Assembly (NCBI GenBank): GCA_027349605.1
Contig: DAIEMM010000482.1
Span: 1 to 13,987, forward strand
Direction of reading: 5' to 3'
DNA: 13,987 nt
DNA from: Anaeromyxobacteraceae bacterium
GTDB lineage: Bacteria; Myxococcota; Myxococcia; Myxococcales; Anaeromyxobacteraceae
Shown here: piece by piece, positions 1 to 7,197 of the stretch
Layout of the letters: every line of letters starts with the position of its first letter
Numbering within the stretch: position 1 is the stretch's first letter
Notes under the pieces: model-generated
What the model was told of the DNA's origin: nothing
The model's input: only the letters and a program-made list of their open reading frames with translations
Databases searched by the model: none
Position numbers and translations under genes: made by a program

Positions 1-261
1 GACGGTGGCGACGCTGCCCGCGGCGGTGACGGTGGCGACGGACGGCGCGGACGAGGTCCAGGTCACGGTTCGCCCGGTGAGCACGGTGCCCCCCGCGTCG
101 CGGAGTACCGCAGAGGCCGTGGTGGCCTGGCCGATGAGGACGCTGGTCGCGACGAGGGACACCGCGACGGTGGCGACCGCGGGCGGACTGCCGTCCGAAC
201 CCCCGCAGGCCTGGCCCAGGACCGAGAGGAGGATTGCCACGGGTGCGAGGTGCTTGCGCAA
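1..261 (-). CDS. Secreted lipoprotein with Ig-like (Big_2) domain, N-terminal part
   Basis: Open without a stop for 87 codons from a TTG at 261-259 to the window edge, so the 3' part is missing. The TTG lies 7 nt after a GGAG ribosome site (minus strand, 272-269), which decides this start. Residues 1-19 look like a lipoprotein signal: basic RKH start, hydrophobic AILLSVLG, then QAC, with Cys19 as the likely lipidated residue (the lipobox is not perfect, having G and Q before AC), followed by a GGSDGSPP linker. Residues about 29-87 fit a bacterial Ig-like group 2 domain: regular V/T alternation, RDAGGTVLTG and then TVTWTSSAPSVATVTAAG, which is the Big_2 signature strand pair. Such proteins sit on the cell surface and act in adhesion or as scaffolds; the actual role cannot be read from this piece. 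Divergent from the dehydrogenase at 404. Confidence 0.8.
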   Translation of the reverse strand, partial: MRKHLAPVAILLSVLGQACGGSDGSPPAVATVAVSLVATSVLIGQATTASAVLRDAGGTVLTGRTVTWTSSAPSVATVTAAGSVATV

Positions 262-306
262 GGCTGGGCTCCGGGGAAGGGGGGCGCAGGGCGGGTCGGG
301 GACGTC

Positions 307-312
307 ATTCTA
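307..312 (-). promoter_or_regulatory. Candidate -10 box for the Big_2 lipoprotein
   Basis: The minus strand reads TAGAAT (5 of 6 to TATAAT) in an otherwise very GC-rich 142-nt divergent intergenic region. Transcription would start near 300 and give a leader of about 40 nt before the TTG at 261. No good -35 box is visible 16-18 nt upstream, so this rests on the -10 alone. Confidence 0.3.
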
Positions 313-368
313 GCCGGTGGCCGGCGGCGGCGCCCGCCCTCACTCCCGGGAGAGCCCGGCGGGAGTCC

Positions 369-397
369 TTGCCCGGATCCGCCGGCGCCACTAGCCT
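369..397 (+). promoter_or_regulatory. Candidate promoter giving a leaderless dehydrogenase transcript
   Basis: TTGCCC (369-374), a 17-nt spacer and TAGCCT (392-397). Matches to the sigma70 consensus are 4/6 and 3/6. The -10 ends only 6 nt before the ATG at 404, and no Shine-Dalgarno sequence lies in front of that ATG, so the transcript would begin at or next to the start codon. The matches are modest and the proposal is inference from spacing. Confidence 0.3.
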
Positions 398-403
398 CCG
401 CAC

Positions 404-1258
404 ATGTCGAACGAACTGGGCGGGAAGGTGTACCTCGTCACCGGAGCCAGCACCGGCATCGGCCGGGTGACCGCGGAGGAGCTCGCCCGCCGCGGAGGCC
501 GGGTGTTCCTCGCCGGCCGCTCCCGGGAGCGAACCGAGCCCGTGGTGGAGGAGATCCGGCGCTCGTCGGGGCCGGACGCGGCCGCGTTCCTGCCCCTCGA
601 CCTCTCGGACCTGGCCTCGGTGCGGGATGGCGCCCGGTCCTTCCTCTCGCTCGGGCTGCCCCTGCACGTCCTGGTGAACAACGCCGGCCTGGCGGGAGTG
701 CGCAAGCTCACCCCGGACGGCTTCGAGACGACCTTCGGGACCAACCACCTCGGGCCGTTCCTCCTCACCTTGCTGCTGCTCGACCGGCTGAAGGAGAGCG
801 CTCCATCACGGATCGTGAACGTGGCGAGCCGGGCCCACCACCGGGCCAGGAGCATCGACTGGGACGCGCAGCGCCGTCCCGCCACGTCCACCGGCGGCAT
901 CGACGAGTACTCGGTGTCGAAGCTCGCCAACGTGCTCTTCACGAAGGAGCTGGCCCGCCGCCTCGCCGGGACCGGCGTCACCGCGTACGCGCTCCACCCG
1001 GGGGTGGTCGCCACCGACATCTGGAGGGAGCTGCCCTGGGGCCTGCGCCACCTGGCGAAGCTCTTCATGATCTCGCCGGAGAAAGGTGCGCGGACCACCC
1101 TGCACTGCGCCACCGCGCCGGAGTCCTCCCTGGTGAGCGGTGCCTACTACGACTCCTCCAGGCCGGTCCGGCCGAGCCGGGCCGCCGACGACGCCGCGCT
1201 GGCCGCCGAGCTCTGGCGGCGCAGCCTGGGGTGGACCGGCGCGCCCTCGAGCTCGTAG
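404..1258 (+). CDS. Short-chain dehydrogenase/reductase, retinol-dehydrogenase-like
   Basis: 284 residues, a classical SDR of the family that includes RDH11-14 and WWOX-like proteins. The Rossmann cofactor loop TGASTGIG is at residues 13-20, and basic residues in GRSRER (38-43) suggest NADP(H) rather than NAD(H). NNAG is at 92-95, structural Asn at N114, the catalytic Ser at S142 (VNVAS), Tyr and Lys at Y169 and K173 (YSVSK), and the HPG loop at 198-200. It should reduce or oxidise a carbonyl/alcohol on a hydrophobic substrate in the cytoplasm; the substrate is not readable. The C-terminus (ELWRRS near 269-274) matches the usual family end, so the stop at 1256-1258 is natural. No ribosome site precedes the ATG. 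The last 112 nt overlap the convergent methyltransferase gene. Confidence 0.9.
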   Translation: MSNELGGKVYLVTGASTGIGRVTAEELARRGGRVFLAGRSRERTEPVVEEIRRSSGPDAAAFLPLDLSDLASVRDGARSFLSLGLPLHVLVNNAGLAGVRKLTPDGFETTFGTNHLGPFLLTLLLLDRLKESAPSRIVNVASRAHHRARSIDWDAQRRPATSTGGIDEYSVSKLANVLFTKELARRLAGTGVTAYALHPGVVATDIWRELPWGLRHLAKLFMISPEKGARTTLHCATAPESSLVSGAYYDSSRPVRPSRAADDAALAAELWRRSLGWTGAPSSS

Positions 1259-1824
1259 AGCGGGATCCCGGCGGAGCGCGCGGCCCAGATGCCGGCCCCC
1301 ACCTGCGCGAAGTGCGGATCGAGGCGCTCCCGGTACCAGTCCCCGGTGCGCGCGTGGATGGACGTGTCGGTCCGGTCGGCATCCACCACCTCCAGCAGGT
1401 CGTGGCGGGTGACGGCCTCGAGGTAGAGGAGGCCCCGGCAGCCGGCGGCCAGGTTCTCGATCGCCCTCGCCGCCGCCGCGTCGTCGAGGTACTGCAGCAC
1501 CCCCTGGCACACCACCAGGTCGAAGGGGGCGCGGGGCCGCCAGGCCGAGATGTCGCGCCGCGCGTGCCCCCAGCGGCGGCAAGCCCACGCCGAGGCATCG
1601 GTGGAGAGGTAGCGGACCCCGGGCCGGTGCCGGCGGAACCAGGCCCGCCAGTATCCGGGACCGGCGCCCACCTCGAGCACCGACCGGACCTCCACGCACA
1701 GCCAGGCCGCCAGCCCCGCCGTTCCGGCCGCGAGCCGGCCCACCTGGGACGCCGAGTGGACCCGGTCGGGCCCCTGGTAATGTCGGCGGTAATACGCGGC
1801 GTCAAATCGCTGGCGGGCGGGCAT
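1147..1824 (-). CDS. Class I SAM-dependent methyltransferase
   Basis: 225 residues from ATG 1824-1822 to TAG 1149-1147. Motif I VLEVGAGPGYW (49-59) binds S-adenosylmethionine. The acidic TD near residue 75-76 ends the second strand, and FDLVVCQGVLQYLDD (101-115) is the motif IV region of a Methyltransf_11/25-type fold. N-terminal FDAAYYRRHY is common in this family. The substrate is unknown. The last 37 codons lie antisense to the end of the dehydrogenase gene, and residues after about 200 are a low-complexity Ser/Ala/Arg tail, which suggests the frame lost an earlier stop. No Shine-Dalgarno sequence precedes the ATG; the frame stays open upstream through the antisense of the sulfatase, but the family-like N-terminus supports the start at 1824. 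Divergent from the sulfatase. Confidence 0.82.
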   Translation of the reverse strand: MPARQRFDAAYYRRHYQGPDRVHSASQVGRLAAGTAGLAAWLCVEVRSVLEVGAGPGYWRAWFRRHRPGVRYLSTDASAWACRRWGHARRDISAWRPRAPFDLVVCQGVLQYLDDAAAARAIENLAAGCRGLLYLEAVTRHDLLEVVDADRTDTSIHARTGDWYRERLDPHFAQVGAGIWAARSAGIPLYELEGAPVHPRLRRQSSAASAASSAARLGRTGLEES

Positions 1825-1929
1825 GGCGCGGGAGGAAACCACGCGCGCGCCGGCGGCGCAACGCGCCCCAAGAGGCGCATGGAAGTTCCTCCCCCGCCGC
1901 CATACCGTTCTCTCTCCCCGGAGGCCCCG

Positions 1930-3693
1930 ATGCACGTCCAGCCCTCTCGACGTTCCCTCACCGCCTGTCTGGCCGCCCTCCTCCTCGCCCCCTCGGCCGC
2001 GAGCGCGCAGAACGTCCGGGGGTCCTCCACCGGCCCCACCACCGCCCGCGGCTTCAGCCACCCGGACCAGTACGTCCACCTGAAGGACGTGAAGCCCGCC
2101 GACAACATGTACCCGGTCGTGTCGCATCCGGACCAGGACGCCGCGGCGCGCACCAAGCTCGCGGCGCTCGAGAAGCGGTTCGGCAAGAAGCCCAACATCG
2201 TCGTCATCCTCCTCGACGACGTGGGCTTCATGGACCCCGGCTTCAACGGCGGCGGCGGCGCGGTGGGCAACGACACGCCGGTGATGGACGGCCTGGCCCA
2301 GGGCGGGCTCATCCTCACCTCGGCCTACTCGACCCCGTCCTGCTCGCCCACGCGCGCCACCCTCCACACCGGCCAGAACCCGCTCCACCACGGCATCCTG
2401 CGCCCTCCCATGTACGGCGAGGCCGGCGGCCTCGACGGCGCCATCACGCTGCCCCAGCTCCTCCAGCAGCAGGGCTACGTCACCCAGGGCATCGGCAAGT
2501 GGCACATCGGGGAGAACGAAGGATCGCTGCCCCAGAACGTGGGCTACGACGACTACCGGGGCTTCCTCGGCGTCTCCGACATGTACACCGAGTGGCGTGA
2601 CGTCTACTTCAACCCCGAGGTGGCGCTGTCCCCGGAGCGCTTCGCCATGATGGAGAAGTCGCAGTTCGATCACGACGAGGTCCACTGCACGCCGGCGGAC
2701 CGGAAGGGGTGCAAGAGCCTGCGGCTCATCGACCTCGACGTGATCAAGAGGCTCGACACCGACTGGGTCGCCCACGGCGTGGACTTCATCCGGAGCCAGA
2801 AGGGAGCCCGGAAGCCCTTCTTCCTCTACTACGGCACGCGCGGCTGCCACTTCGACAACTACCCGACCGACGAGTGGGCGGGCCGGTCCCGTGCACGGAC
2901 CTCCTACGGCGACTGCATGGTGCAGATGGACGACGTGGTCCGCCAGATCGTGGGGGCGCTCGAGGAGACCGGGGAGATCGAGAACACGCTCGTCCTCCTC
3001 ACCTCGGACAACGGGCCGGAGTGCGAGATCCCGCCCCACGGACGTTCGCCGTTCCGAGGATGCAAGGGGTCGGCCTGGGAAGGCGGGGTGCGGGTGCCGA
3101 CCTTCGCCTACTGGAAGGGAACGATCCCGCCGCGCCGGTCGGAGGGGCTCTTCGACCTCGCCGACGTGCTGCCCACCGCCCTCTCGCTGGCCGGCGTCCC
3201 GGGAGCGAAGCTGGCCGGGCACTTCCCGAAGACCACCTACATCGACGGCGTGGACCAGGCCTCGTTCCTGGTGGCCGACGAGGGACAGTCGGCGCGCCGG
3301 AGCCGCCCCTACACGCTCAACCAGTACTTCGCGGCCATCCGCGTCGACGAGTTCAAGTACGTCTTCACGGCCGAGATCGAGAACGGGATCTTCCAGAGGG
3401 GGGACACCGGCGGCTTCAGCGGGTCGATCGTCACCGACACCGGGGGAGTCCTCCTCGTGAACCTGTACACCAACCCGCAGGAGGACGTGAACGTCGGCAT
3501 CCGGCACATCCCCATGGCCGTGCCGGTGGGTGCCGCGGCCACCGACTACATCAACGAGCTCATCAAGTACCCGCCCCAGTTCAAGATCGGATTCGCCTCC
3601 AACAATCCACCGGTCTACGACGTGATCCCCAGGGTCCGGGATGCCGTCGAGGCGGCGAAGGCGAGGAAGGCGGGGGAGAAGAAGGCTCCCTGA
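1930..3693 (+). CDS. Exported Cys-type arylsulfatase
   Basis: 587 residues. ATG 1930 has GGAGG 5 nt upstream (1920-1924), and translation opens directly into a Sec signal peptide (RRSLTACLAALLLAPSAASA, cleavage near residue 26). Hydrolyses sulfate esters in the periplasm or outside. The sulfatase nucleophile motif is CSPTR (C138-R142), in which Cys138 must be converted to formylglycine. Metal-site Asp residues are in LLDD (94-97), GKWH is at 189-192, the His of RGCHFDNYP is at 307, TSDNGPE at 358-364, and a substrate Lys at K379 precedes WEGGVRVP (383-390). The RGCHFDNYP and SDNGPE wording is that of the bacterial arylsulfatase subfamily with about 550-600 residues. No sulfatase-maturating enzyme is adjacent. 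Ends 25 nt before the convergent modC stop, with no clear terminator between them. Confidence 0.93.
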   Translation: MHVQPSRRSLTACLAALLLAPSAASAQNVRGSSTGPTTARGFSHPDQYVHLKDVKPADNMYPVVSHPDQDAAARTKLAALEKRFGKKPNIVVILLDDVGFMDPGFNGGGGAVGNDTPVMDGLAQGGLILTSAYSTPSCSPTRATLHTGQNPLHHGILRPPMYGEAGGLDGAITLPQLLQQQGYVTQGIGKWHIGENEGSLPQNVGYDDYRGFLGVSDMYTEWRDVYFNPEVALSPERFAMMEKSQFDHDEVHCTPADRKGCKSLRLIDLDVIKRLDTDWVAHGVDFIRSQKGARKPFFLYYGTRGCHFDNYPTDEWAGRSRARTSYGDCMVQMDDVVRQIVGALEETGEIENTLVLLTSDNGPECEIPPHGRSPFRGCKGSAWEGGVRVPTFAYWKGTIPPRRSEGLFDLADVLPTALSLAGVPGAKLAGHFPKTTYIDGVDQASFLVADEGQSARRSRPYTLNQYFAAIRVDEFKYVFTAEIENGIFQRGDTGGFSGSIVTDTGGVLLVNLYTNPQEDVNVGIRHIPMAVPVGAAATDYINELIKYPPQFKIGFASNNPPVYDVIPRVRDAVEAAKARKAGEKKAP

Positions 3694-3718
3694 CGGCCCG
3701 GGAGCCGATGCCCAGTTT

Positions 3719-4807
3719 CTAGCCTCGCGGGACGAGCCGGACCGCCTGGGCCTTCACCAGGGCCGCCACCGGAACCCCCACGGCGAGCGCGAGCTGCTCG
3801 GCCCCGGACCGCGTCACCAGGGCGACCAGCCGGATCCCGCAGTCGACGGTGACCCGCACGAGCGGACCCTCGTGCACCAGGGAGTCCACCACGCCGGCGA
3901 GGTGGTTCCGTGCGCTGGTCGCCGCGCCGGGCGCCCTCTCGAGGATGACCTCCTCGGCGCGGACGCAGGCGAAGGCCTCCGCGGGCAGGTTCCCGGGGTC
4001 CACGGCCAGGAGCCGCACCGGACCCGCCTCGGCCACGACCAGCTCGCCCTCGTGGCCCGCCAGCCGGACCGGCACCACGTTCTCGGTTCCCACCACGCGA
4101 GCCACCGCCTCGTCGGCGGGTGCGCCGAAGACCCGGTCCACCTCGCCCACCTGGCGCACCGCGCCTTCCACCAGCACCGCCATCCGGTCCCCCAGGGCCA
4201 GCGCCTCGACCCGGTCGTGCGTGACCAGGATCGACGGGATACCGAGGTGGTGGAGGAGCGCCCGCAGCTCTCCGCGCAACCGCTCGCGGGTGGGCGCGTC
4301 GAGCGCGGAGAGGGGCTCGTCGAGCAGGAGGAGCCGCGGCCGCGGCGCGAGCGCGCGGGCCAGCGCGACGCGCTGCCGCTCCCCCCCGGAGAGCCCTGCC
4401 GGCCTCCGGTCGAGAAGGTGCTCGATCCGGAGGAGACGCGCCGTCTCCTCCACCCTCCCGCCCCGCTCGTCCAGGCGCAGGCCGCCGAGCCCGAAGGCGA
4501 CGTTGCCCCGCGCGGAGAGGTGCGGGAAGAGCGCGAAGTCCTGGAAGACGAAGCCCACCCGCCGGAGCTGCGGTGGGACGTGGACCCCGGCCGCGGAGTC
4601 GAACCAGACCTCGCCCCCGAAGGAGATGGAGCCGGCGTCGGGCCGGTCGAGCCCGGCCACGGCGCGGAGAAGCGTCGTCTTCCCCGAGCCGGTCGGACCG
4701 AAGAGGACGAGAACGCCTCCGGGCGCGAGCGGCTCGTCGAACGCGGCGCGGACCCCCGCTCCCCCGGGGAACGAGCGGCGCACGTCCACCGAGATCTTCC
4801 CGGTCAC
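3719..4807 (-). CDS. modC: Molybdate ABC transporter, ATP-binding protein ModC
   Basis: 362 residues starting with GTG (4807-4805). The start forms a GTGA overlap with the modB stop, indicating translational coupling. Cytoplasmic ATPase driving molybdate uptake. Walker A GPTGSGKT is at 37-44, Q-loop Gln at Q89 (VFQDFALFPHL), the ABC signature LSGGERQ at 139-145, Walker B LLLLDE at 159-164, and the switch His in THD is H197. The C-terminal part, about 295-362, is a Mop/TOBE-type oxyanion-binding domain (NHLAGVV, then VRVTVDCG and ALVTRSGAEQL), which with the ModB and ModA partners separates ModC from general sulfate or spermidine ATPases. Last gene of the minus-strand operon; convergent with the sulfatase. 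Tungstate cannot be excluded as a second substrate. Confidence 0.93.
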   Translation of the reverse strand: MTGKISVDVRRSFPGGAGVRAAFDEPLAPGGVLVLFGPTGSGKTTLLRAVAGLDRPDAGSISFGGEVWFDSAAGVHVPPQLRRVGFVFQDFALFPHLSARGNVAFGLGGLRLDERGGRVEETARLLRIEHLLDRRPAGLSGGERQRVALARALAPRPRLLLLDEPLSALDAPTRERLRGELRALLHHLGIPSILVTHDRVEALALGDRMAVLVEGAVRQVGEVDRVFGAPADEAVARVVGTENVVPVRLAGHEGELVVAEAGPVRLLAVDPGNLPAEAFACVRAEEVILERAPGAATSARNHLAGVVDSLVHEGPLVRVTVDCGIRLVALVTRSGAEQLALAVGVPVAALVKAQAVRLVPRG

Positions 4808-5466
4808 CCGAGCACCGGCCGGCGCCGCAGCGAGTAGGTGACGACGAGGACCGTGAAGGAGACGGCCAGGAGGAAGAGCGCGGTCCGGGACGCCGTGGCG
4901 TAGTCGAGCTGCTCCACGGCGTCGAAGATGGCGATGGAGAGCGTGCGCGTCTCGCCCGGGATGTTCCCGCCGACCATCAGCACGACGCCGAACTCGCCGA
5001 GGGTGTGGGCGAAGGTGAGGACCGCGCCGGCGACCACGCCGGGAGCGGAGACGGGCAGGCTCACGCGGAAGAAGGTCGCCAGCCGGGAGACACCCAGGGT
5101 GTGAGAAGCCTCGACGAGGCGGGGATCGACCGCCGAGAGGGCCGCCGCGAACGGCTGCACCGCGAACGGGAGCGAGTAGACGACCGAGGCGACGAGCAGC
5201 CCCTCGAAGCTGAAGGCCAGCGGGCGCCCGAAGGTGGAGATCCAGGCCCGGCCAAAGGGGCTCATCGGCCCCATGGCCACGAGCAGGTAGAAGCCGAGCA
5301 CCGTGGGGGGCAGGACGAGCGGGAGCGCCACCACCGACTCGACGAGCGGCTTCCAGCGCCACCGCGAGGTGGCGAGCCAGGCCGCCACGGGCAACCCGAT
5401 GACGAGGAGCGCGAAGGTGGTGAGTGCCGCGAGCGTGAAGCTCAGCCGGAGCGCCTCGACGTCCAT
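4804..5466 (-). CDS. modB: Molybdate ABC transporter, permease ModB
   Basis: 220 residues, the normal ModB length, with about five to six hydrophobic membrane segments starting at 11-31. The signature LPLVLPPTVLGFYLL (48-62) is typical of ModB, and the EAA loop that docks to ModC is at 119-138 (EASHTLGVSRLATFFRVSLP). The GEFG and MVGGNIPGETRT stretch (157-174) is also characteristic. Inner-membrane channel for molybdate. Its ATG lies 3 nt after the modA stop and its stop overlaps the modC GTG by 4 nt, so the three are translated in sequence. Confidence 0.94.
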   Translation of the reverse strand: MDVEALRLSFTLAALTTFALLVIGLPVAAWLATSRWRWKPLVESVVALPLVLPPTVLGFYLLVAMGPMSPFGRAWISTFGRPLAFSFEGLLVASVVYSLPFAVQPFAAALSAVDPRLVEASHTLGVSRLATFFRVSLPVSAPGVVAGAVLTFAHTLGEFGVVLMVGGNIPGETRTLSIAIFDAVEQLDYATASRTALFLLAVSFTVLVVTYSLRRRPVLG

Positions 5467-5469
5467 GGC

Positions 5470-6282
5470 TCAGTCGGCCGGCAGGGCGTACTTGTGCCGC
5501 TCGAGGATGGTGCGTCCGCCTGGCCCCCGGACGAAGGCCACGAAGGCCTCGGCCAGCTGGGGGTCGCGGGCCCGGCCCAGGATCACGCCGAACTGCTCGA
5601 TGGGCGCGTACGAACCGGGCGGGACGACGACGTAGCGACCCTGCGCCGCGAGCGGAGGAACGAGCACCATGGACCAGGGCACGAACGCGGCCTGCGCGTT
5701 TCCGCTCTCCGCGAACTGCACCACCTGGAGGATGCTCTGTCCGAGAACGAGCTTGGGCTTCACGGCGTCGAGGAATCCGGCCGTGCGGAGGGCCTGCTCG
5801 GCGGCGATGCCGTACGGCGCCACGGCAGGGTTGGCGATGGCGACCTTCTTGATGGCGGGGTTCGCCACCGCCGCCACGCCGAGCACGTTGGGGTCCACCC
5901 GGGCGGGCGCCGTCACCCAGAGCACCAGCCTCCCGGTGGCGTAGTGGAACGGTGCGCCGCGCGCGAGACCGGCGGCATGGAGCCGGGCGGCGGATTCCCG
6001 GTCGGCTCCCAGGAAGAGGTCGAACGGCGCGCCCTGGCCGATCTGGGCCTGGAGCAGCCCGGAGGCCCCGTAGGTCGGCTCGACCTTCACCCCGGGGTTC
6101 CGCCGCTCGAAGGCGCCCGCGAGCTCGAGGAGGACCAGGCGGAGGTTCGCGGACGCCGCGACGGCGAGCTTGCGCGTCGGGGGCCCGGCGGAGAGGCCGG
6201 CGCCGGGCAGGACCAGGGCCGCCATCGCCGCCAGCGCGACGGTCGAACGGAGGAACGACGGGCCTGTGCCTCTCGGACGCAT
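5470..6282 (-). CDS. modA: Molybdate ABC transporter, periplasmic binding protein ModA
   Basis: 270 residues with an N-terminal signal (hydrophobic STVALAAMAALVLPGAGLSA, cleavage near 32). The mature part begins with LAVAASANL, whose Ser44 corresponds to the first oxyanion-binding Ser, and GASGLL has the second at Ser74. NPAVAPYG (151-158) is the hinge motif of the family. The C-terminal binding segment reads AFVPWSMV (199-206) where E. coli ModA has a Tyr ligand, a difference shared by many non-enteric ModA proteins. It captures molybdate and delivers it to ModB. ATG at 6282 has a weak AGGGAC ribosome site just upstream. The gap to the small four-Cys gene upstream is only 20 nt, so that gene probably heads the same transcript. 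Confidence 0.93.
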   Translation of the reverse strand: MRPRGTGPSFLRSTVALAAMAALVLPGAGLSAGPPTRKLAVAASANLRLVLLELAGAFERRNPGVKVEPTYGASGLLQAQIGQGAPFDLFLGADRESAARLHAAGLARGAPFHYATGRLVLWVTAPARVDPNVLGVAAVANPAIKKVAIANPAVAPYGIAAEQALRTAGFLDAVKPKLVLGQSILQVVQFAESGNAQAAFVPWSMVLVPPLAAQGRYVVVPPGSYAPIEQFGVILGRARDPQLAEAFVAFVRGPGGRTILERHKYALPAD

Positions 6283-6302
6283 GTCCCTGTCCTACCACGC
6301 CC

Positions 6303-6524
6303 TCAAGGGTCGGCCGGGGTGGACCGCGGGTGCGGCGTCCCGTCGCGTGCGGTCTCCCGGGCGGCCGGGGAGGCGTCGGGAGGCCAGACCGGCGAGGGGA
6401 TGACCCCGTCCTGGAACGTCACCTTTCCGACCAGGACGCACCCCTTCATCCCGGGGCGGCAGTATGCGCCGTCGACCTTCCGGCAGAGGCCGTCGGCCTC
6501 GTAGCGGCAGCTCCAGGAGCTCAT
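6303..6524 (-). CDS. Small four-cysteine protein heading the mod operon
   Basis: 73 residues from ATG 6524-6522 to TGA 6305-6303; an in-frame ATG 12 nt upstream (6536) would add four residues. The first half is cysteine-rich and well ordered: SSWSCRYEADGLC, then YCRPGMKGCVLVGKV, with cysteines at 6, 14, 22 and 29 (C-x7-C-x7-C-x6-C). The second half is Pro/Ala/Arg-rich and probably unstructured. Third codon positions are almost all G or C, as in neighbouring genes. The motif CRPGMKGCVL looks like that of conserved small proteins of anaerobic Deltaproteobacteria, but I cannot name a family. Four cysteines at this spacing could bind zinc or an Fe-S cluster. It lies 20 nt before modA on the same strand, with its own candidate promoter. 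It could be a molybdenum-related accessory or simply share the promoter. Confidence 0.65.
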   Translation of the reverse strand: MSSWSCRYEADGLCRKVDGAYCRPGMKGCVLVGKVTFQDGVIPSPVWPPDASPAARETARDGTPHPRSTPADP

Positions 6525-6534
6525 GCCGTCGTGC

Positions 6535-6563
6535 ATGATGCGGGGTCGGGAGAATCCTGGCAA
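6535..6563 (-). promoter_or_regulatory. Candidate promoter for the four-Cys gene and modABC
   Basis: On the minus strand, TTGCCA (6563-6558), a 17-nt spacer and CATCAT (6540-6535); 4/6 matches in each box. Transcription would start about 6528, only a few nt before the ATG at 6524, giving an almost leaderless message. This favours ATG 6524 over ATG 6536, which lies inside the -10 box. No ModE-type palindrome was recognised. Confidence 0.35.
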
Positions 6564-6595
6564 CGGGGCCCGGCTCACAGGAGGATGGTGACCGG

Positions 6596-7195
6596 ATGAA
6601 CCCCTGGGACGAGCGCTTTTCGGGAGACGGATTCGCCTACGGCACCGAGCCGAGCCGCTGGCTCGTGGAGCAGGCCGGTCGCATCCCACGCGGGCTCCCG
6701 GTGCTGGCTCTCGGCGAGGGCGAGGGGCGCAACGCCGTCTTCCTGGCCGGGCTCGGCCTCGACGTCGAGGCCGTCGACGGGTCGTCCGTCGGGCTCGCCA
6801 AGGCCGCGCGGCTCGCCGCGACGCGTGGCGTCCCCTTGCGAACCACGGTGGCGGACCTCGCCGACCACGTGCCGGTCCCGGGACGCCACGGCGCCGTCGT
6901 CCTGGTCTTCGTCCACCTGCCCCCCGCCCTGCGCAGGACCGTCCACGCCCGCGCGGCGGCCGCGCTGGCACCGGACGGCGTGGTCCTCCTCGAGGCCTTC
7001 ACCCCCCGCCAGCTGGCCCTCTCGAGCGGGGGTCCGAGGCAGGCGGACATGCTCTACGATCCCGCCGGGATCCGCGGCGACTTCCCCGGGGTCGTCTGGG
7101 AGGTCCTCGAGGAGGTCGAGCTGGAGCTCGACGAGGGACCACTCCACCAGGGGCGTGCCGCCGTCGTGCGCGGACTGGGTCGCCGGGCCCCCTGA
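6596..7195 (+). CDS. TehB-like class I SAM-dependent methyltransferase
   Basis: 199 residues. The N-terminus NPWDERFSGDGFAYGTEPS is the signature of the small methyltransferase group that includes TehB and thiopurine-type enzymes. Motif I is LALGEGEGRNAVFLA (37-51), the acidic end of the next strand is VEAVDGS (57-63), and GAVVLVFVHLPP (99-110) is the motif IV region. The family methylates small soft or thiol substrates such as tellurite or selenite derivatives; the substrate here is not known. The AGGAGG ribosome site at 6579-6584 is 11 nt from ATG 6596, longer than usual; the ATG directly after it (6585) opens only a four-codon frame, MVTG, whose stop overlaps the real start. Divergent from the mod operon and 69 nt upstream of the Cys-rich peptide gene. 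Confidence 0.85.
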   Translation: MNPWDERFSGDGFAYGTEPSRWLVEQAGRIPRGLPVLALGEGEGRNAVFLAGLGLDVEAVDGSSVGLAKAARLAATRGVPLRTTVADLADHVPVPGRHGAVVLVFVHLPPALRRTVHARAAAALAPDGVVLLEAFTPRQLALSSGGPRQADMLYDPAGIRGDFPGVVWEVLEEVELELDEGPLHQGRAAVVRGLGRRAP

Positions 7196-7197
7196 CC

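Noticed and set aside
346..359. Short CCGGG-AGAG-CCCGG hairpin in the divergent intergenic region.
   Set aside because: A 5-bp stem of this composition is expected by chance and there is no T-run or clear position relative to a promoter.
250..1929. Upstream in-frame extension of the sulfatase on the plus strand.
   Set aside because: The extension is Arg/Pro/Gly-rich shadow sequence of other genes; the signal peptide and GGAGG fix the start at 1930.
1825..3507. Long open frame on the minus strand continuing upstream of the methyltransferase start.
   Set aside because: It is antisense to the sulfatase, has no recognisable domain there, and arises from the high G/C at third positions. The methyltransferase motifs begin only after 1824.
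3694..3718. Terminator between the convergent sulfatase and modC genes.
   Set aside because: No stem of more than a few base pairs and no T-run in the 25-nt gap.
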